This document shows, one piece after another, positions 15,889 to 17,869 of a stretch of DNA of 17,869 bases; position 1 is the first letter of the stretch, and every line of letters starts with the position of its first letter. The translations under genes were made by a program, and so were the position numbers. The notes beneath the pieces are model-generated. The model did no database searches. It was not told the DNA's origin and saw nothing but the letters and a program-made list of their open reading frames with translations. The stretch spans positions 1 through 17,869 of the forward strand of contig JAJYJX010000028.1 in the NCBI GenBank assembly GCA_021789095.1. The letters run 5' to 3'. The DNA is from a bacterium. GTDB taxonomy: Bacteria; JAMCPX01.

Positions 15889-15918
15889 TTGAATATATTC
15901 TAAATCTATGCATATATT
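15889..15918 (+). promoter_or_regulatory. Candidate promoter of the small desulforedoxin-like ORF
   Basis: TTGAAT (15889-15894) and TATATT (15913-15918) with an 18-bp spacer, in AT-rich sequence about 50 bp before the ATG at 15967. An AAGGGGGG ribosome site follows at about 15950-15957. Confidence 0.4.
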
Positions 15919-15966
15919 TTTTATATAAATAGGATCTATTCATAAACAGAAGGGGGGAAAATTAAG

Positions 15967-16146
15967 ATGGCAGTTAAAAAAGCAAAAAAGGCAAAGGCCA
16001 GGAAACCGGTAAGACGCAAAGCGCCTGCAGTAAAGGGACCGAGATATGTTTGCATACCCTGCGGGTCCGAGGTAGTTATGACAGAGTGCGGGCCTGAATT
16101 TAAAGAACTCGTTTGCTGCGGAATGGTAATGCAGAAAAAGCCATAA
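15967..16146 (+). CDS. Small basic protein with desulforedoxin-like CxxC...CC centre
   Basis: A 59-residue ORF, short enough to be missed by length filters. Residues 1-26 are a Lys/Arg/Ala tail (KKAKKAKARKPVRRK), histone H1-like in composition. Residues 27-59 read YVCIPCG...ELVCCGMVMQ, with Cys29, Cys32, Cys50 and Cys51. This C-x2-C...C-C spacing and the LVCCGxxM end resemble desulforedoxin (Cys9, 12, 28, 29), which binds a single Fe or Zn through four cysteines; an extra Cys41 lies between. A strong purine ribosome site and a candidate promoter precede it and the frame is clean, which support a real gene. The metal centre is inferred from cysteine spacing; redox partner, nucleic-acid binding by the tail and function are unknown. 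Confidence 0.75.
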   Translation: MAVKKAKKAKARKPVRRKAPAVKGPRYVCIPCGSEVVMTECGPEFKELVCCGMVMQKKP

Positions 16147-16188
16147 GACTACAATATTAAATCTATTTTGTTTGTAATGATTTAAATA

Positions 16189-16228
16189 CCTGTAAAACGG
16201 GGGCAGAGTTTTTGTAGCCTTTTACAGG
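16189..16228. repeat. 9-bp inverted repeat with 22-nt loop
   Basis: CCTGTAAAA (16189-16197) pairs perfectly with TTTTACAGG (16220-16228), about 45 bp after the small ORF. No T-run follows on the plus strand, so it is a weak terminator candidate at best; it could also stabilise the 3' end of the mRNA. Confidence 0.45.
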
Positions 16229-16317
16229 AGTTCAAGCACACTGAACTATATCAACCATGCAGACTGTAACGGGATAATCTGAATAACTGTTTTGCCCGAT
16301 ATGAAGAAATAAACAAG

Positions 16318-16671
16318 TCACCGGTTGGTCTGATCTTCAGGTCCTGCTGCGCCACTGCTTCCAGCTGTAAGATCCACCATTTTGCCGCTTATTACCCATG
16401 CTAGGGCTGCAAGAAACTTTGGGCCGTTTTCAAATACCGTTTCTGCCATACTGACTACTTCAGCACTGTCGGGTTTGTCTCCTTTTGTATTACATACAAT
16501 GCCCAGAGCATGTGACATGACCGCTATGTAATAAGGTTGCGGTACTTCCTTTCTGTCTCTAACACCAAAGCGGGCTGTAACCTCTTCTGCAAGTTTATGA
16601 ATAACCTTTTTAGCGTCTTCGCCGACCATCCGGAGTACTTCCTCTTTTGGTAAATTTCTCAATGTTTCCAT
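16318..16671 (-). CDS. Hypothetical protein, 117 residues
   Basis: I do not recognise this family. It reads METLRNLPKEEVLRMVGEDA at the start, is mainly helical, has no signal peptide or clear membrane segment, has a mildly hydrophobic stretch FLAALAWVISGKMV (about 84-97), and ends in a Gly/Ser/Ala-rich polar tail. A single cysteine is at about 59 (IVCN). Start: ATG 16671 has an AGAGAGG site 5 nt upstream. The frame stays open to 16818 inside larC, but that extension is low-complexity shadow sequence. It lies 52 bp after larC, so is probably co-transcribed, and it is not the missing second LarC domain. Confidence 0.7.
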   Translation of the reverse strand: METLRNLPKEEVLRMVGEDAKKVIHKLAEEVTARFGVRDRKEVPQPYYIAVMSHALGIVCNTKGDKPDSAEVVSMAETVFENGPKFLAALAWVISGKMVDLTAGSSGAAGPEDQTNR

Positions 16672-16723
16672 GTTACCTCTCTTAATATTTAATGCATTAT
16701 TTAAGAATAACCAACGGCAAAAC

Positions 16724-17455
16724 CTAATCCCGGTTCCTGCACAAAAATGCCTGTAACACATTTGCACGCGTCGCGAGTTCAGCCATGCCAAGCCCGTATC
16801 CGACCTTTTGGTGAACAAGGTTTGTTCCGTTCATGAGCGGGAATGCAAGCGCCTTTATAATTGCGGCACCTGTAGGTGTTGTTAACTCGCCGTCTCCATC
16901 AACACCAAAATGCCATTTATATCCCTCGAGCAATAAACTAACAGCCGGCGGCGGGACCGGATACACACCGTGATCTGTATTTACAGATCCGAAGCCTACA
17001 TTTATGGACGCTGTTAGTATCTTTTCAATACCGAGAAACTCCAGCGCGGATGCTACAATTACCGCATCTGCTATCGTATCTGGATGAGAAAGCTCATGAA
17101 AATGCACATGGTGCCTGTTCATACCGTGCACGCCCGCCTCTGCGTCCGTCAGGTGATCTATAATACTTGCCGCTGTTTTTTTCACAGTGTCTTTAAGCCT
17201 GCTTTTCTGTATTAACTGCTTCATTTCATCGGGCATGCGCTTTTTCGGGGAAACAAATTCAAACATCACCCTGGTGCCTTTAATACCCCTTCTCTTCTCT
17301 GTCGAGATACGGACTATAACCTCCGCAGAAATGCCTGCATTATCTATTGCCTTGTTTAAAAAAGTCTCTTCAATGCCCAGATCGGCAAGGCACGAAATCA
17401 TCTTGTCACCGCTTATCCCGCTTACCGGGTTTATGACCAGAATATTATTTAACAT
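16724..17455 (-). CDS. larC: LarC first domain (LarC1-like nickel insertion protein), no second domain
   Basis: LarC inserts nickel into the pincer nucleotide with CTP hydrolysis. This 243-residue protein matches the first LarC domain: NPVSGISGDKMISCLADLG (9-27; most members read DCFSGISGDM), HVHFHELSHPDTIADAV (116-132), GFGSVNTDHGVYPVPPPA (154-171) and ELTTPTGAAI (190-199). It ends in VGYGLGMAELATRANVLQAF, the place where full LarC passes into its second domain. Full LarC is about 400 residues. In L. plantarum the two halves are joined by programmed frameshifting, but here the DNA after the stop encodes an unrelated protein. So this is a stand-alone or divergent LarC1. ATG 17455 lies 45 bp after the TetR-type gene. 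Confidence 0.82.
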   Translation of the reverse strand: MLNNILVINPVSGISGDKMISCLADLGIEETFLNKAIDNAGISAEVIVRISTEKRRGIKGTRVMFEFVSPKKRMPDEMKQLIQKSRLKDTVKKTAASIIDHLTDAEAGVHGMNRHHVHFHELSHPDTIADAVIVASALEFLGIEKILTASINVGFGSVNTDHGVYPVPPPAVSLLLEGYKWHFGVDGDGELTTPTGAAIIKALAFPLMNGTNLVHQKVGYGLGMAELATRANVLQAFLCRNRD

Positions 17456-17471
17456 GTTCTAAACCACATCA

Positions 17472-17483
17472 TGTATAATTATA
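17472..17483 (-). promoter_or_regulatory. Candidate -10 element upstream of larC
   Basis: On the minus strand TATAAT (17483-17478) is followed at once by TATACA (17477-17472), 17-23 bp before the larC start. No good -35 box is seen (GTCTGA at 17 bp). This may be a regulated promoter or chance in the 45-bp gap. Confidence 0.3.
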
Positions 17484-17500
17484 AGCTTACCTGCGTCCCT

Positions 17501-17869
17501 TCAGACCCGCGGTATTTGAACGATTCTTTCCAGCAAATCCGCCAAAAAAATCTTCCATTGGTCGGGATCGGAGAGGTCACTATAAACGGATGAACCCTTA
17601 GGCCTGACCAGATCCATGTGCGGGAGCAGACATGTCAGAGAAGATACAATGATAATCAGGAGGATGACGCCCTTGTCCTCGTTGATTTCCCTGATCATGC
17701 CTTGCTTTATTGATGCTCTGACCATTTTGGAAATGGCATCAAAGATTTCGAAAAGGTCAGGCCGTTTTTTTTGCAGGCGACGCAAGAAATTGCCGCCGGT
17801 GATAACATCATGGAGCAGTATGTGGGCGTAATCCTGTCGAGCAAGGAATGCCTCGAAATATTCCTGGAG
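17501..17869 (-). CDS. TetR/AcrR-type transcriptional regulator, C-terminal part (runs off right edge)
   Basis: The frame is open from the window edge to the stop at 17501, giving 122 residues without the N-terminal DNA-binding helix-turn-helix. The visible part is helical and resembles the TetR ligand/dimer domain: YFEAFLARQDYAHILLHDVI, then RPDLFEIFDAISKMVRASIK, QGMIREINEDKGVILLIIIV, and a C-terminal ILADLLERI-like helix (FLADLLERIVQIP). A TTG at 17785 is not the real start, since coding continues upstream in the same frame. It sits 45 bp before larC on the same strand and may regulate it. Family is inferred from pattern. Confidence 0.65.
   Translation of the reverse strand, partial: LQEYFEAFLARQDYAHILLHDVITGGNFLRRLQKKRPDLFEIFDAISKMVRASIKQGMIREINEDKGVILLIIIVSSLTCLLPHMDLVRPKGSSVYSDLSDPDQWKIFLADLLERIVQIPRV

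Larger units (their letters stand above)
15495..15966. other. Repeat-rich non-coding region (472 bp)
   Basis: No gene is visible. It holds a 15-bp tandem repeat (15583-15612), a 68-bp imperfect palindrome (15664-15731), a 47-bp palindrome (15778-15824) and an AT-rich promoter-like stretch before the small ORF at 15967. Partly complementary sequences at 15562-15590 and 15848-15874 flank the palindromes, suggesting a composite mobile repeat. Confidence 0.6.

Noticed and set aside
15495-15966. CRISPR array or RNA gene in the repeat-rich gap
   Set aside because: Repeats are palindromes and one two-copy tandem, without regular spacers; no tRNA cloverleaf or riboswitch core was recognised.
16672-16818. 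Longer N-terminus for the 117-residue gene starting inside larC
   Set aside because: The extension lies wholly in the larC end and spacer, has shadow-like composition, and a proper AGAGAGG site fits the ATG at 16671.
17501-17785. Complete 94-residue gene starting at a TTG
   Set aside because: The same frame stays open to the window edge and the upstream residues fit a TetR-type domain, so it is a partial gene.

Overview
The window looks like a chromosomal segment of a Gram-negative, probably anaerobic bacterium of the Desulfobacterota (former Deltaproteobacteria) or a related phylum. The signs are a lipoprotein signal with lipobox, a nucleotide-sugar cluster for surface polysaccharide, a GAF/PAS protein that ends after its histidine-kinase H-box, a desulforedoxin-like small protein, nickel-pincer cofactor genes, and intergenic palindromes of the type whose translation reads 'PAKAG'. 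The organism is inferred from style of content, not from a marker gene.

Layout. (1) Positions 1-3453, plus strand: the end of a cupin-fold sugar-phosphate protein, then manC (GDP-mannose synthesis), a UDP-GlcNAc 6-dehydrogenase (WbpA/TviB type) and a UDP-hexosamine 4-epimerase (WbpP/TviC type). Together they can supply GDP-mannose and UDP-GalNAcA-type precursors for an O-antigen or capsule. (2) Positions 3442-13038, minus strand: one tightly packed run transcribed leftwards: TPR protein, secreted phospholipase-D-like protein, TPR/periplasmic-binding lipoprotein (penicillin-binding-protein-activator type), Hsp20, Lon, ThiL, LarB, GAF-PAS-PAS-DHp sensor. Every junction is a short gap (at most 27 bp) or an overlap, so it is probably an eight-gene operon. 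Its last gene overlaps the epimerase tail to tail by 12 bp. (3) Positions 13344-15494, plus strand: a DUF255/YyaL-type thioredoxin-fold protein, divergent from the operon across about 305 bp. (4) Positions 15495-15966: a non-coding stretch holding a 15-bp tandem repeat and two large imperfect palindromes. (5) Positions 15967-16146: a 59-residue ORF, basic tail plus a four-cysteine desulforedoxin-like centre. (6) Positions 16318-17869, minus strand: a TetR-type regulator running off the right edge, then a LarC that stops after its first domain, then a 117-residue protein I do not recognise.

No tRNA, rRNA, transposase, phage gene or CRISPR array was seen. No clear new defence or biosynthetic system is present. 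The most unusual points are the basic-tail desulforedoxin-like ORF, the LarC lacking its second domain, the Lon tail overprinted on thiL, the palindromic insertion at the start of the lipoprotein gene, and the sensor protein without an ATPase domain.
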